A DNA stretch of 64,000 nucleotides from Notospermus geniculatus (taxonomy: Eukaryota; Nemertea; Pilidiophora; Heteronemertea; Lineidae). The notes beneath the pieces were generated by a model. It made no database searches, had not been told where the DNA came from, and saw only the letters and a program-made list of their open reading frames with translations. Shown piece after piece: positions 24,131-36,571 of the stretch. The translations under genes were made by a program, and so were the position numbers. The stretch spans positions 562,573 to 626,572 of the forward strand of contig NMRB01000127.1 in the NCBI GenBank assembly GCA_002633025.1. The letters run 5' to 3'. Numbering within the stretch: the stretch's first letter is position 1; every line of letters begins with the position of its first letter.

Positions 24131-27100
24131 GAGTCATGAGACGCTGAGAGGAATGATTTCAAATGTCTTGGCGCTTTCACTTAGCAGAAGAAATCAAAGT
24201 TTTATGTTCTTACAGTTTCTGATTGCATTCGTCTTTGACCTTTGTAAAAAAGAGTTTTTTCTCTCCTTTTTTCGGCCGTTCACGTGACATTTGGCAAAAC
24301 CATCAGCGACATATCGGTCACAGCCCAAGGTTTTTTTATCAGACACGTGAGGTTTGTAATCACGAGGCTAAAAAAAACAGGCGATATTTTGACATCTCAT
24401 TAGTCAATCATGAATTACATTTCCGAACTTGTTAAACTTTCTCATTATCTGATTTCATCATCTATATGTCATTTGTAAAGAACTGTAAATAGTAAACTAT
24501 CAGTTAAACTGATGTAGTGTATATAGTTGTAGCATAGACTGTTTCTCCATCATTAAGGACAGGGCTGATGTCGGTTGCTGTAAGATTAACGCGGAAAAAT
24601 TAGAAATAAATACAACACTGGCCTTCAATGGTGAAGCCAGGATCTCCAGTGGGAAGGCTGCTGGTTGAAGTAATTGTCTTAACTTGTACTACCTTGTACA
24701 GAGTAGTAAAGAGAACAGCTCTTGCTTCAATTAAACATAGCCCCACTTTTTCCCAATGGAGATTCTTTAACCATTTGAGGGAGAGTGCATCATCGAACAG
24801 AATATGCTGTCCAGCCAAACAAATTGTCTTAAGGAACATTAAGAAGCGTGCATCAAGCTTCTTTCGGTAGTCAACTTCACATTTTGAGCTTTTCCTAGTT
24901 TTTTTGCAATGTTTTCAGTTTCCCGTTTTTGTCACAGCAAAACGTTATCGGTCACATTCGTTCTGTATGATGAGTATACAATACTCTGCAAGCAATTTAT
25001 CAATGCAAAATTTCAACTTTATGTCTCACGATTTTATACTGCAATTATTATTATTATCATATTATTTATTGTGCATTGTTAGTGTGTCTATAAAAGGTGT
25101 AAGGTTCGTTCATGTGCTTTGACGATGTTATCTCGGCGGTTGAACTTCAGTTTGGAATTTTACTTCTTAACCCAATATGACTTGACAGATATCTGTTTAT
25201 TTATCTCCAATGGATGATCCAGTTCCGGTATCGATAGGATATCGATATCTCTATTCGATAGGCCTTCAGACAGTGATTGACGAAAATAGAAAAACTGGTT
25301 GTTCCGCAAGACTTCATCTCACAACATTCCATAAATATTGCCGACGTTTTTGAACATTTTCGATTCATTTGTGGAACGCCGCCTGAAAAAGTCCTCTGCA
25401 ACATGGGTATTTTTCGACTTGTTGTGAAGTTTACACAGTGCAAAATTGATACTAAGTTTTTGCACAAAACGATTCTAAACATTTATATCTTGGCTGTGGG
25501 CCATTGTTTTTACCTTTCTACTAAATATCACCAGGTGCAACTGACAAAGAGTCATGATAAATTACAATATTTGTTGCCAAGGGTCAAGAGCTAGTTCGAT
25601 CAAATCCGTTTGATTTATTGACATTTTTGAGTGTCTGGTGTTTATATTTGGACTCTCTGTCTGATTCTGTCCACTTCAAGCCTACATGTAGTTGTGGAGG
25701 GCATCGCCCTCGAAAGAGGCTCAAGAAATATCGTACAGTTTTACATGTATGGAGTCAGTTCATAGAAGCTACTTCAGTCAAAGCCTTATAATCACGGCTG
25801 ATGCCGATATGTAGTGGAACTTCGGGACTCCTAAAATGTGCTGATTACAAAAGATGGTGAACAAACCGCTGTACAAAATTAACTGAACAGATATGCATTT
25901 CCAACGTAACGAAAATGTACATGTACATTATACGACTTTTCTACGAAGTTTATTTTCCAATAAAAGTATAATTTGAACTGGACGTGGTTCTTGCTTGTCT
26001 ATATTTCCTCTCTGGAGGTCTGCAGTGTGGGAAACGCTGAAACACAACTCACACGTGCAGGAGTTGAAATACAGATCAGAATCGTGGCGATGGGTAGGAC
26101 CTAGGTCCAAAGCTTTAGTACGTGTCCTCAACCCTTATCGCCTGAATGACCCCGACAGTCATAAATATGCTTAACCCGCTGGCCTAGACTTGTGTAGGCC
26201 CTACTAATTATAGAACAAAGACGCGAGGCAAAGGTTATCATTTAGAATCTCACGAGACCCTTGACATGAGATTTTCAAACTGTCTCTCAAAATCGGCCGA
26301 CGAACACTTGACAGGTCGGCCTTTTTGACTGTAGGCCTACTGAACATGCAGCCTGAAGCGCCATCTTTCTTTCAATGAGTCCACTATTGGCCATATTGCA
26401 AAGCTTCCATTGGCGTGATTGGTGGCGCAATTGTATAATCGTCTCGTTATTCGCACTTCTATTTGGTTATTGTAACCCAATTTTAATGCGCTGCCCCCGT
26501 GTCTCCAGTCCCCAGCCCCTTGCAGAGCTGATAACGCCTGGTAGGAACGGTCAAATTCCAGTCTTTGTCACCAAAACCTCGCATGATGCAGATGCCACGC
26601 CCAAGATTTCATTCTGTCTCTCCCTGTGACCTTCACACCTGAGACAAACACTGTTGACCATAGTCTCGGTCACCCAGTCACTGTAGCGAATCTGTGAAAT
26701 CGCAAAGCAACAATGCGGAACAAAACGGCTAGCTGCGCGAGACAAAGTTGAGCGCTGGAGACAAGGTTGAAGGCTTTCCTGGTTGGTCCGCAACCATTTT
26801 TAGAGAACTTCATTTTAGTACGGTTTGGCAAAAGATAAGATCTACTCCTTTATGATTGGTAACACGAATCAATCCGACCTGACTCGGTGTCACCACGGAG
26901 TTGATAATTCGTGCGTTTGTATCGAATGAAGGATAATATTGACCAGATTTTCATAAAATGGATTTTAGTGGTAGTAACACGGAAATAACATGAACCTTAG
27001 TCGTTTCATATTTACACTCTCGGTTTATCTTTATCGATAATAAATGTCATACCAGTAAATGGCCTGTTAATCTTTCTGAATGGACGGAATTAATGATAAA

Positions 27101-27182
27101 ATTCGTGATTAATAGATATCTATGGAACAGATCAATGAAGTAAAGTATAACGTCACATATTAAAAGTAAAGTACATGTAGTC
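24131..27182. other. Gene-free region up to the assembly gap
   Basis: No supported exon. A diverged repeat shared with about 10405-10480 lies at 26660-26750. Confidence 0.35.
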
Positions 27183-27462
27183 NNNNNNNNNNNNNNNNNN
27201 NNNNNNNNNNNNNNNNNNNNNNNNNNNNNNNNNNNNNNNNNNNNNNNNNNNNNNNNNNNNNNNNNNNNNNNNNNNNNNNNNNNNNNNNNNNNNNNNNNNN
27301 NNNNNNNNNNNNNNNNNNNNNNNNNNNNNNNNNNNNNNNNNNNNNNNNNNNNNNNNNNNNNNNNNNNNNNNNNNNNNNNNNNNNNNNNNNNNNNNNNNNN
27401 NNNNNNNNNNNNNNNNNNNNNNNNNNNNNNNNNNNNNNNNNNNNNNNNNNNNNNNNNNNNNN
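27183..27462. other. Assembly gap of 280 N
   Basis: A run of N. The left arm of an inverted repeat begins immediately after it, which may explain the assembly failure. Confidence 0.95.
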
Positions 27463-27464
27463 AT

Positions 27465-28077
27465 AACCTGGTTCCCTGGGCGTCCGACGGTGGCGCTGGC
27501 TGACGATTCGTGTCGAAGCCCAGGTATCCACAACCGTCTATAAATAGCAGTGACGTCATCATTGGGAAAGCCGTGTCCAAAAGCGAAGTGCAAAACAGAT
27601 GTATATGTGTGTATTACCTGTCAGAAATGACTTCTCTGCTGCACGTTGTCAACAATATCCGTAGAAAATGTACTCGCAATGGATACCTCAAATGTATCGT
27701 CGATATACTTGTAGTTTTCCATGATTTTAATATCTGAACTGGCCCAAAGCGAAGACGCCATCTTTAAATTTGAAATTTGACTCTGTATGCGATTCATTCA
27801 GGCACTCGATTCACTCCAAAATAAGGCAGAGCTTAATCGTCGATTATAAATTTCAATTTCCACTTTATTAGAAATGTTACATGTATTCTAAAACGTACTA
27901 ATGATAACAAGATTTTAGATATTCAAATAACCTGATTTACACGAAGTTTAATCGACGCCTAGAATCAACGGCTTCCCACTAGCCGGAATTCCGGCCAGTC
28001 GTCTGAGTTGCGGATACCTGGGCTTCGACACGAATCGTCAGCCAGCGCCACCGTCGGACGCCCAGGGAACCAGGTTA
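27465..28077. mobile_element. Element or segment with ~66-bp near-perfect inverted arms
   Basis: Arm 27465-27530 (aacctggttccctgggcgtc ... ccaggtatcc) is the inverse of 28011-28077. Arms are GC-rich compared with the AT-rich 480 bp between them. No transposase is seen. It starts two bases after the N gap, so part may be missing. Confidence 0.6.
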
Positions 28078-28104
28078 GCGAGAATACCGTAGTTGTCGGC
28101 GGAA

Positions 28105-28285
28105 ATTGAATTCTGCGGAAATGGTAGAGCACGCAAGTGAATCAATGGCTATGATTGGTCGATTTAGGCGTACTTTCTGCGGAATTGGGATTGAACGCTG
28201 ATGAATCAATGGCTGCGATTGGTCGATTTACTTTCTGTGGAAACGGTAGAGCGCGCTGATGAATCAACGGCTATGATTGGTCGAT
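28105..28285. repeat. Tandem repeat around gaatcaatggctatgattgg
   Basis: Three imperfect copies of a ~60-70 bp unit contain ctttctgcgg, gtagagc and gatgaatcaatggct followed by gattggtcgattta. The last copy ends close to the stop codon of the next gene. Confidence 0.65.
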
Positions 28286-28297
28286 ACCATATATCTA

Positions 28298-31200
28298 TTA
28301 AAAAAAAAGATACGACCGTGCGATTGGTTGATTTCGTCTGGATGCGAAATCCTGATTTATCATCCATAAAAATTCGGCATTTTTGTCCACTCCGGCCTTA
28401 ATCCACGTCTTACCTTTGTTATACAGTTCGGCAATCTCTAGATGAGTGAGAACAGACTTTGTCACCGACAACATGGCCATCTCTCCCTTGAAATCCAAGC
28501 TGTTCGTTCCAAACCTGTGTCCAATCTCATACGTTGGGTGTGTGTTCTCCTGCAGGGTGAGGTCCGTGTACGGTGTTACCTTTTCTCCCACCAACTGTCC
28601 ATTGAGGAACAGAGTGGCTTTCTTCTTGGTCCTGTCCCAGGTAGCGACTGCGTGTTGCCATTCTCGATGTCGTGGCCCCCCAACATTGCCACCAGTTATC
28701 CCAATTAAATCTTGTTTCGGATCTGACCCACCGCTGTTTATGTTACGTCGTAATATCATGCACAGATTGGAATTCTGGACGCGAAAAAGGAATTGCCAAG
28801 GACGTTTGAAATCAGTGTATATCGCGTGATACAGTTTGTCCTCAGTCAACTTGATGTAGACACTGAAGGTGAAACTTGTTTTGCCGATTTCGACTCGCTT
28901 TGCTGTGATGTGGCCGGATGCCGACACGTCGAGAACCTTGCCGAATATGGCTGATGGGATAAACTTTAATGTACCATCACTAACCCTGAAAAGAGTACAT
29001 CAAGAATCAGTGCATATAGGTCCATGCGCTATCTCACAGGATGCATTAACGGACCACGATATGCCACTTTTTGTCGACAGCCGGCGCCACCGGCGGTGAT
29101 TGCATCATCATTCTCCAATACCGTAGTTTCGCCTCAGTGTTGGAATGTATGATTACAATATATGGCATACGTGGATACCCTAGGAACGAGAGTGACTCCA
29201 CATAGGGCGAGGAGTGATAAGCGGTCGTTTAACAACATTGTCAATAGAGGTCTCCCTCAACGCGGGTATGTTTAGCGCAGGATACTAAAAAAGAATACAG
29301 TGCTCCGGCCTTTAAGAAGGAGGGTGCGAAGGCCTCTCCCTTTATAGCCTCATTGCAGGCCAGATTGTCTGCCAGAGCTCATGTCAGTGTGGTTGTTCGC
29401 ATTGAGATGATCTCCCAGACATGAACGAATAAGTGTGCTGTCGTTGTTTATCTCCCCCAGAATACCCGGATGTCAGAGTCACATGATACGGGATGGAGCG
29501 ATTGCATGTTGTACAATGTGTACATCTGTACTCACATCAGCGTGGTGTCGCTCCCATTCATTTTATACAGAACCGCAGCTGAAATAATGACATAAACGTA
29601 GATTAGGGCCTATGTTGGACGTCAGGGTAACCTCCAAACATAGCTAACGTTGAAAAGGTACTCTGATGAATGCCAAATGGGGACCCGAGCCCGCTGCCTC
29701 AATAGGTGTCACTAGTGACTGAAACTATCGAGATGAAATTGACATCCCGTTGTAACGTTTTTCAGTGTGGCCCGTCTGCCAGTGTGGACCTGGTTTCAGT
29801 GTGCTGCCCAATCTCGTACCCAGAGATTCGTTACGCTCGGGCCGAGGTTGATGGTCGCTACACTAATCTCTGGAGACGGCTAGCCAAATCACGCCTTAGC
29901 TGTGATTTTTGGTATCGTGCAGTTTTAGACCGAATTTTAACCACAAATGCACTGAAATTCCTTGAGATGACTTGAGTATAAAATGTTACACACAAAAATG
30001 TCCTTAGAAAGGTTTTTTCGAGGGATCTGTTGTACTTATCGAGGAAAATCCACAGCAATGCATGGCGCACTGTATAAACTTGGAGTGAAGCGGGATGCGC
30101 CGTGTGTAACGCACTTGCCATTGCATTTTGGTTCCCGAAGCCACCGCTAGGGCGTAGCCGTCTCCAGAGATTAGTGTAGCGACCATCAACCTCGGCCGAG
30201 CGTAACTAATCTCTGGGTACGAGATTGTGTGCTGCCGTCTATCGTAGCAATAGCCGCGTTTACACTACCAAACAGTTCGGTCCAGTTGAAGTGAACCGTA
30301 CTCGGACCGGACCAGGTCCACTTCATTTGTACCGTTTAGACTGCAGCAATGAGTCACCGCGTCACGCACCTGAAACGCCGCTCTCCATTGAGTGGAGGTA
30401 AGAAACTCGCGCAGAATGCACGTCGAGTATTCACACGAGTGAACCCAAGTGACGCAAGGACGAACTGCGCGCATGCTCAATACCGTCTCAGGGAAGTGGA
30501 CTCGGTCCAGTTCGCCGTGCGTCACGTTTACACTGCACATTTGGTCGGGGTACCGTACTCGGTCCGGACCGAGACCACCACCTTCTGGGGGTCTCGGTAC
30601 GGTTCACTTCTGGTCCGGACCGGGTCCGCTTGGCAGGTTTACACTGCCACTTTTTTTGCCGAACCGAACTCGGTCCGGACCGAGTTCACTTGATTTGTGG
30701 CAGTGTAAACGCGGCTTATGATCCACATTCAAGGACGACCGACAGCTTTCAAACGGGACACTGACTTGTGGCTGCACCACACGATCAAATTTTTCATCCA
30801 ATTTTCTGAATATGCTCAATAAAGGCCTACACACGGGTTTATACATTGAAGCCCCAATAGGTCCGGAATCTGAATTTCCCAAAAATTGGATGAAAAATTT
30901 TATCGTGTGGAGCGGCCATTGGGAATATTCAGAAAATACGATCAAAAATTTGACAGCTGCATGTCGAGGTCAGTAGCACCAAAATCAATGAAAGGGCCAA
31001 CAATGTAGGCTACAGAGCGTAACTGTCCTTGTGATACAAGTTTGTACAGTTCGAATTCATCTGCACATGTGACGCATTCGGATGAAATCGGTGAGGCAGC
31101 GGTTGCTGGCAGAAACACTGTTACATGTACTAATCGCTCCATTGTTCTCCTGATATTGATCAGTATGCATGCTGATTCTGTGACTTATAAATGAAATGTT

Positions 31201-32045
31201 CTGGATTAGAGAAGATTTTTATCATTGAGATGTACATTAATTGACATTGAGCGAATTTGTAACTATTTCGCACCACATAAACTCGATGAAATATTATATC
31301 CGCAGTGAAAAAAACAATTAAATGAGGATTAATTTTTAATGTCTCATCAATTGTAAATGCTTTTAATGCTATCCTAGTCCAATTGGAAATTAATCCATTG
31401 TTGTAATTAATTAATGTTTGGAAACTAGCTATTCTACAGTACTTGGTGCTAAAGGAAGCTTCTACGAAGAAAGGTGTGTGTCGCTCATTGTCAAGTTGCG
31501 TCTTATTCCGTCAATAATGTCACACTGGCACACGGGCCACACTGAAAAACGTTACACCGGCACACGGGGGCCACACTGAAAAACGTTACACCGGGTCGTT
31601 GCGAAAAGTCACAAATAATTGGAGCACTGGCTGCTACCTCCAATTACAGACCCAAATAATTGAAGCACTGGCTGCTACCTCCAATTACAGACCCAAACCA
31701 GCATGACATGATGGCAAATCTTGCTAAGAATCGAATGGCATGAGCACTGCATTGGTAGGAAAACCTATTCTTGATACGGACCAATGGTTTTAGAATTATT
31801 TTTTAGTCGGGCTCACCTTGCGAATAGTCCAAAGCTGAAAAAAACTATCTTTTTGAGTGTGGTTTCTGCCTCTTCCTTGGCCTGGCCATTTTTTTCCTAT
31901 TTCCGCCCACCATGTATAAGAACAACACCGAAACGGAAGTAGATTCCCAAGTGATAAAATTCTTACCTTTAGAATAAATACCATCGAGTGAACCCAAGGC
32001 AAATGGCGATGACAACAGCAAGAGAACGAGGCTAACAGTCACCAT
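28298..32045 (-). CDS. Secreted laminin-G / concanavalin-like domain protein, ~269 aa
   Basis: Three minus-strand exons: 32045-31967 (signal peptide VSLVLLLLSSPFALG), 29578-29536 and 28985-28298. The joins keep the frame (AAAG|gtaaga, atttcag|CTGCGG, CTGAT|gtgagt, tttcag|GGTTAG). Exon 3 is a LamG_3/pentraxin-type jelly roll. It has FTFSVYIKLTED, RREWQHAVATWDRTKKK-like strands (seen as HREWQHAVATWDRTKKK), ATLFLNGQLVGE and the closing MAMLSVTKSVLTHLEIAELY. This fold binds sugars or matrix ligands, often with calcium; the ligand is unknown. The 3' end is uncertain. A strong donor (AAAG|gtaaga, exon end 28414) lies before the stop at 28298, so a further exon may lie in or beyond the gap at 27183-27462. 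Confidence 0.78.
29809..30227. mobile_element. TIR element with ~72-bp arms
   Basis: Arm 29809-29881 (caatctcgtacccagagatt ... ctggagacggc) is the inverse of 30156-30227. About 275 bp separate the arms, with no coding sequence. It lies in intron 1 of the LamG gene. Confidence 0.75.
30251..30717. mobile_element. TIR element with tagccgcgtttacact ends
   Basis: Inverted ends tagccgcgtttacac and gtgtaaacgcggctta. The interior is packed with inverted and direct copies of cggtccggaccg and gtactcggtccg. The ends resemble those of the element at 22251-22631 (gcc-g-gtttacac), suggesting one superfamily. It lies in intron 1 of the LamG gene. Confidence 0.75.
30769..30916. mobile_element. Small foldback element
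   Basis: Arms accacacgatcaaatttttc and gaaaaattttatcgtgtgg are inverted across about 75 bp, with tccaattttc/gaaaattgga-type words adjacent. A partial third copy follows to about 30955 (ttctgaatat/atattcagaa pairs). Confidence 0.6.
31535..31695. repeat. Two adjacent short tandem duplications
   Basis: A ~36-bp unit (gccacactgaaaaacgttac) is repeated twice, then a ~45-bp unit (gcactggctgctacctccaa) is repeated twice. The first word recurs at about 11136 and, inverted, at about 29753. Confidence 0.7.
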
Positions 32046-34511
32046 GGCGGACAAAGTACCAAAGCACCGGTATACTGCCTGAAGTGAGCTGAAGCGGTCG
32101 GAATATACTTCCTTTTTAGTGTCAATGTTTTGCTAAAATATGTTTTATCCAGAATTTAAAAAGTCCTCCAGGTCAAAGTACTCCGTTTTCTAAGTGAACG
32201 TGAGGCGAATGAGAAGGCAAGCTTCTCATCCTATTTCCACTTTTTTGTAACATCACTCCTCAACGAGGAATGACTATCGAACTTATGATAGGTGGCCTCT
32301 CGGATTGCCATGGTGCATCCATGCTACAAACCGTAGCGTGAAAAATCGACACGCTCGCTCTCTCTGCCCGAACTTCCGGAAGCGAGTGCTGACAGGGTGT
32401 CATATGGCGCTGAATGCCGCACAGTAGGCCTGTCATCCTGGGGGTCAGTTAAAATGCTGGTGATAAATGTGGTAGAACCAATATGATAGGAATATGCTCT
32501 GTCTCAACTTTGCTTATGGAGTTTAGTGACGATTGATTATTCAAATTTATTAGTAAACATGCGTACAATGAATGTACAGCAAGTGTACAGTCTTGACAGT
32601 ATAGAGTTTTCGCAAAGCCCCCGAAACGCCAACGCGAACGTCTGTGCTTTTGTTCGGTGCTCTCTTCGTGGCATCGAACAATGGATTTGCCGTTCACGTT
32701 GGCGTTTCGGGGGCTTTGCGAAAACTCCCTAATAGAGATCTCTACCCGCAAACATTTGCCTACATCCGGGTTCTACTTTTCCCAGCCTCGTTTTATACAT
32801 CATGTGATGCCCAGTCTACCAAAAGGTTTGAATATTTTGTCATCGGCATCTACGACGAACCAATCACCAGGGTATTCAATCACGTTATCACAGAGGGCCT
32901 GATCGGAGGTCTGTTTGTCAGCAGAATTACCGGTACGAAACATCCGTGCTCGATTCCCAGACCAACCACTATACACCACAAATTCCCATCCCCAGACAAT
33001 GCCAGATTGATTTGATTATTTTGCGGAAATTTCAGTGTTATTCCCAACAGTACTGTTTTTGTTGCTTACCCCTCTTGTCAGCGTCTGAAGAGCCAATAAA
33101 ACGACGGTTTCAATCGGTAGCCTAATGGGGTTCAGTCCTACGACAGGAACAGGTCAATACATTGCTAACTAAACATACATCTAATGTATAAAAGTGTAAA
33201 GATTTGTCGAGAAAGGTGCGGTGCTGATTGTTTGTCAGCCTCACTGGATTTTTGGCAACCGTTGCGGTGCAAAGCGAAATGCACAACAAGGGAGGTAACA
33301 TTAGTCAAAACCCAGATCAGCCAATGAGATTGAGGAGATTATTCACTGCCGCATGGTCCCACTGGCGTCCTCGGCTGTGTACCACAGTTACAGATTTATA
33401 GGCTACTCTTTACCATTAGGTTGGTAAAAGTCTCTTTGAAACAGGCTACCAGGATGTGCTGATGAAAAGAAACCTAAAATCGATCTTTTTTTCCATTGCG
33501 CATTTTTTGATTGCGCCGCAACGGTTGCGCAAAATCCAGTAAGCCATTTGTCACACTTGGAAGTCTGAGAGTAGTTTTGCACTTGCCAGGGACTGGCATC
33601 CGGTTGCAATGTGTTTTTTACTAAATAGGAGAGTGATTGTATGTTTTGTGTTTAGTTTTGTGAGGCCGGTAGTGACGACGTTCTCCACCAGGGGGTGCTG
33701 CATGATAACCTTTTACTCGAAACGGGGCCTGGCTCGGGGGGGGGGTGCTGACCGGGGTACATGTACGTGGTGTTTGGACGTCTGAAACACCCATTACCAC
33801 TAAAGTACCTGCCTCACCCTTGTGTGGTCATCTGCTGGATGGCAATCCCCGCTAGCAAATAGAGAAACATATTGCAGAGTCCCAATTCTCTGAATATCAT
33901 GTATGATATTCTTTAATTTTTAACAACATTCACGTGATACATGACATGTCATGTATTTATGCGGAGGATGGGGTAGAGGTTGTGCCGGGAACCCATGAAT
34001 CATGCAGTGCATTGCACCAGGAACCGGAAGGTGAATGCTTCGCGGAACCGGCCCGATGTAATGTGTATGTATGACATGCTTGGCAGAGGAAAAACTGACA
34101 AAAACTGACCTGTTTAGGTTGGTTGCCGCACCTAACTGCCAAAAAATCATGCCGCAAAAATTAGATGTAGCCTACAATTATACATCACTATCATAAATCA
34201 CCAATCGTAAATCATTTTTGGGAGTTTTTTGGGAATTATTTGGAATGTGGTCAGTAGGCCTTTAGGCTTTTACATGCGTGCAGCATTATGTAAGTCGAAC
34301 ACAGTCAAAGTTTTCATCATTTTTTTTCAATATGCGCTCAATAAATGATAAATGTTGTTTTTTGTTCCTATACTAAGCATGTCATACTCTTACATATTGC
34401 ATCAGGCCTCATCAAAAGCCATCATCAGTTGCCCTGCTGCAGCTCATTCCATCCTCCGCATCATAAAAATTTTATTTGAACTCACTATCGATAGGACCGT
34501 AAAACTGTAAT
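32046..34511. other. Gene-free region, probable LamG promoter plus spacer
   Basis: This contains the 5' flank of the LamG gene and the MITE at 32604-32727. A short g-run (ggggggggg) is near 33739. No exon is recognised. Confidence 0.35.
32604..32727. mobile_element. MITE, family 1 copy b
   Basis: Ends gagttttcgcaaagcccccg and cgggggctttgcgaaaactc are perfect inverse complements. The interior ttcggtgctctcttcgtggc matches the inverse of the copy at 21067-21161. Confidence 0.8.
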
Positions 34512-36571
34512 ATGTTTTCTCTCAAGAAAAGCTACTACCAGGCTCCGTCATGGGTACCACCCATCCAGCAAACGACAGCAGAGCTCCTGGACCTGCTTGG
34601 TGCAGACCAACCCGATCGGGAGGCGATAGTTGTACGGGAAATAGGGAAACCTCGCCAGGCAATCACGTACGGTGACTTGAAAAGACAGACGGAGCAACTT
34701 GCTGCAGGTATGATCAGGAGAGGCCTGAAGAAAGGGGACTGTGTCGGTTTGTTGTGTCCTTCGTCAGTTGAATATGCTCTTTGTGAGTTGGCCTTGGCCA
34801 GGACTGGCGCCATTTTGATGCGATTTCAAGTTGACGTTAAAACAGGCGAGGACATAAGATTCCTTCTGAAGAAGAGTAACTCTCGTTGGTTGTTGATCCA
34901 TCCGGGCAATAGTGAGCTTCTGCAAGCGCTCGGTTAGGCTCTACGACGACGTTTATCTATTGTGTGAGTGCACCCAAACAATAGATAAACGTCGTCGTAT
35001 GGCCTAACCGGGCGCTTGCAGAAGCTCTCTATTAATGATCAGACTTACAAACTCTTAGCGGATGTTGTCTCCGGTCTCGAACACCATGACCCAACAAACA
35101 ACCTTACAGTACAAGATTTTCCTGACCTTCAGACGGTTTTCGTCATTTCCGGTAAGCNGTTGACGTTAAAACAGGCGAGGACATAAGATTCCTTCTGAAG
35201 AAGAGTAACTCTCGTTGGTTGTTGGTCCATCCGGGCATTAATGATCAGACTTACAAACTCTTAGCGGATGTTGTCTCCGGTCTCGAACACCATGACCCAA
35301 CAAACAACCTTACAGTACAAGATTTTCCTGACCTTCAGACGGTTTTCGTCATTTCCGGTAAGCCTTATCCAGGAACGGTTCCTTGGACTGAATTATTTCA
35401 AGATATCACCACCCATGACTTGGAGATCTTACATGAGCGCCAATCAACTATCGATGGTGACGATATTGAAGGTTGTTTTTCAACTTCGGGTAGCTCAGGA
35501 GCGCCAAAGCTTGTAGCTGTACCAGTCCGTAATACGATCAACTTTGTTCGTACCATCCTGATGCGGAACGGCGTGACGAGGAACGATCGTCTTCTGACTC
35601 ACCATCCAATGATGTACGTTGATCCTGCTATTTTCTTTGTCGGGATTGGTTTGACGTTTATCAATGTTGCAACCCCGACAAGCGGAACGGAATGTCAGAT
35701 GGGCAGAGACTTCTTTTTCAAAGTTCTTGAAGAAGAGAGAGCAAGTGTGAGCATTGTATGCCAATATATGATGCGAGATTTCGTGACAAAAGCTGCCGAG
35801 GGTAGTCTCGATTTGAGTGCCTTTAAATTAGCTATGGTTGGCGGAGAAGTTTCTCAAAGACGCTTAAGAGAACAATGTCTTAGATTTCTACCTTCGGTTG
35901 TCGACGGATACGGCTCAACAGAAGATGGTATCGTTGTGGGCACGAACACTGAAGATTCGCCAGAGAAACAGATCGAATTCACCGGTATTGGCTGTGATGG
36001 CGAGTTAAAGGTCGTTGGTATGGACGGTCTGATTGTTCCTGTTGGCGTCATTGGAGAGTTATGGGTTCGTAACCAGCACCTCTTCGTGAAGTATTGGGGA
36101 GACCCAGAAAAGACAGACGCCGTCAAAGATGAACGAGGTTGGTTCAAAACAGGAGACATGGCCGTCATGAACAAAGACGGTTACGTCAAAATTCTCGGAC
36201 GCAAGCAGGATACGATTTCCAAAGCAAGCAGAATGATTTGGCCAGGAATGATAGAAGATGTTATCATGCACCACCCCCTGGTGGAGAACGTCGTCACCAC
36301 TGGCGTCCCAGATGGTGCTCTCTTTGAGAAGATATGTGTCTGCTACGTGGGAAAAAACGAGACCGTGACGGATGATGATGTAAAGCAGTTCTGCCTGAAG
36401 ATATTTGCAGTCGACGAGGCCGGTGAAGGGCTGTTACCCGACTACGTGCTACGCTTTGACAAGTTTCCTCTCGGGGGTACAGGCAAAACAGATCGGGTCA
36501 AAATCAAAACTGAGGCCATGAAACGACTAACTGCAGAGAGAGAAGTGAGTAGATTGATGATGTGGAAATAA
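34512..36571 (+). CDS. ACSF2-like adenylate-forming enzyme, copy 1 (intronless, broken in this assembly)
   Basis: This is the first of four tandem copies. The ATG at 34512 begins MFSLKKSYYQAPSWVPP, as in all copies. The frame stops at 34935 in a foldback insertion (34909-35031). Then a 205-bp overlap after the N at 35158 restarts the sequence without the insertion, and the frame runs on from there to TAA at 36569-36571. With the overlap removed the protein is ~575 aa and complete. Motifs: STSGSSGAPK (P-loop), DGYGSTED, WFKTGDMAVMNKDGYVKILG and the C-terminal PLGGTGKTDR lysine loop. The family activates a carboxylate with ATP and usually loads CoA; the substrate is unknown. AATAAA overlaps the stop codon. 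Confidence 0.82.
34829..35363. repeat. Overlap of two contig ends or alleles around the N at 35158
   Basis: About 205 bp (34829-34908 plus 35032-35157) reappears at 35159-35363. The only large difference is the insertion at 34909-35031, missing from the second copy. This is the same kind of join as at 5936. Confidence 0.85.
34909..35031. mobile_element. ~123-bp foldback insertion in the copy 1 coding region
   Basis: Inverted arms atag(t/a)gagcttctgcaagc and gcttgcagaagctctctat flank a gtttatctattgtg / caatagataaac centre. The neighbouring allele-like copy reads straight through (gggcattaatg), which marks the exact insertion point. No clean target duplication could be defined. Confidence 0.8.

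Noticed and set aside
27047-27593. Open frames through the 280-N gap, including GYLGFDTNRQPAPPSDAQG
   Set aside because: Artefact of the gap; the readable piece is the arm of an inverted repeat, present in both orientations.
35495-36274. Antisense open frames within the adenylate-forming genes
   Set aside because: Shadow frames that recur in all copies because the sense frame is conserved; no start context or motif.
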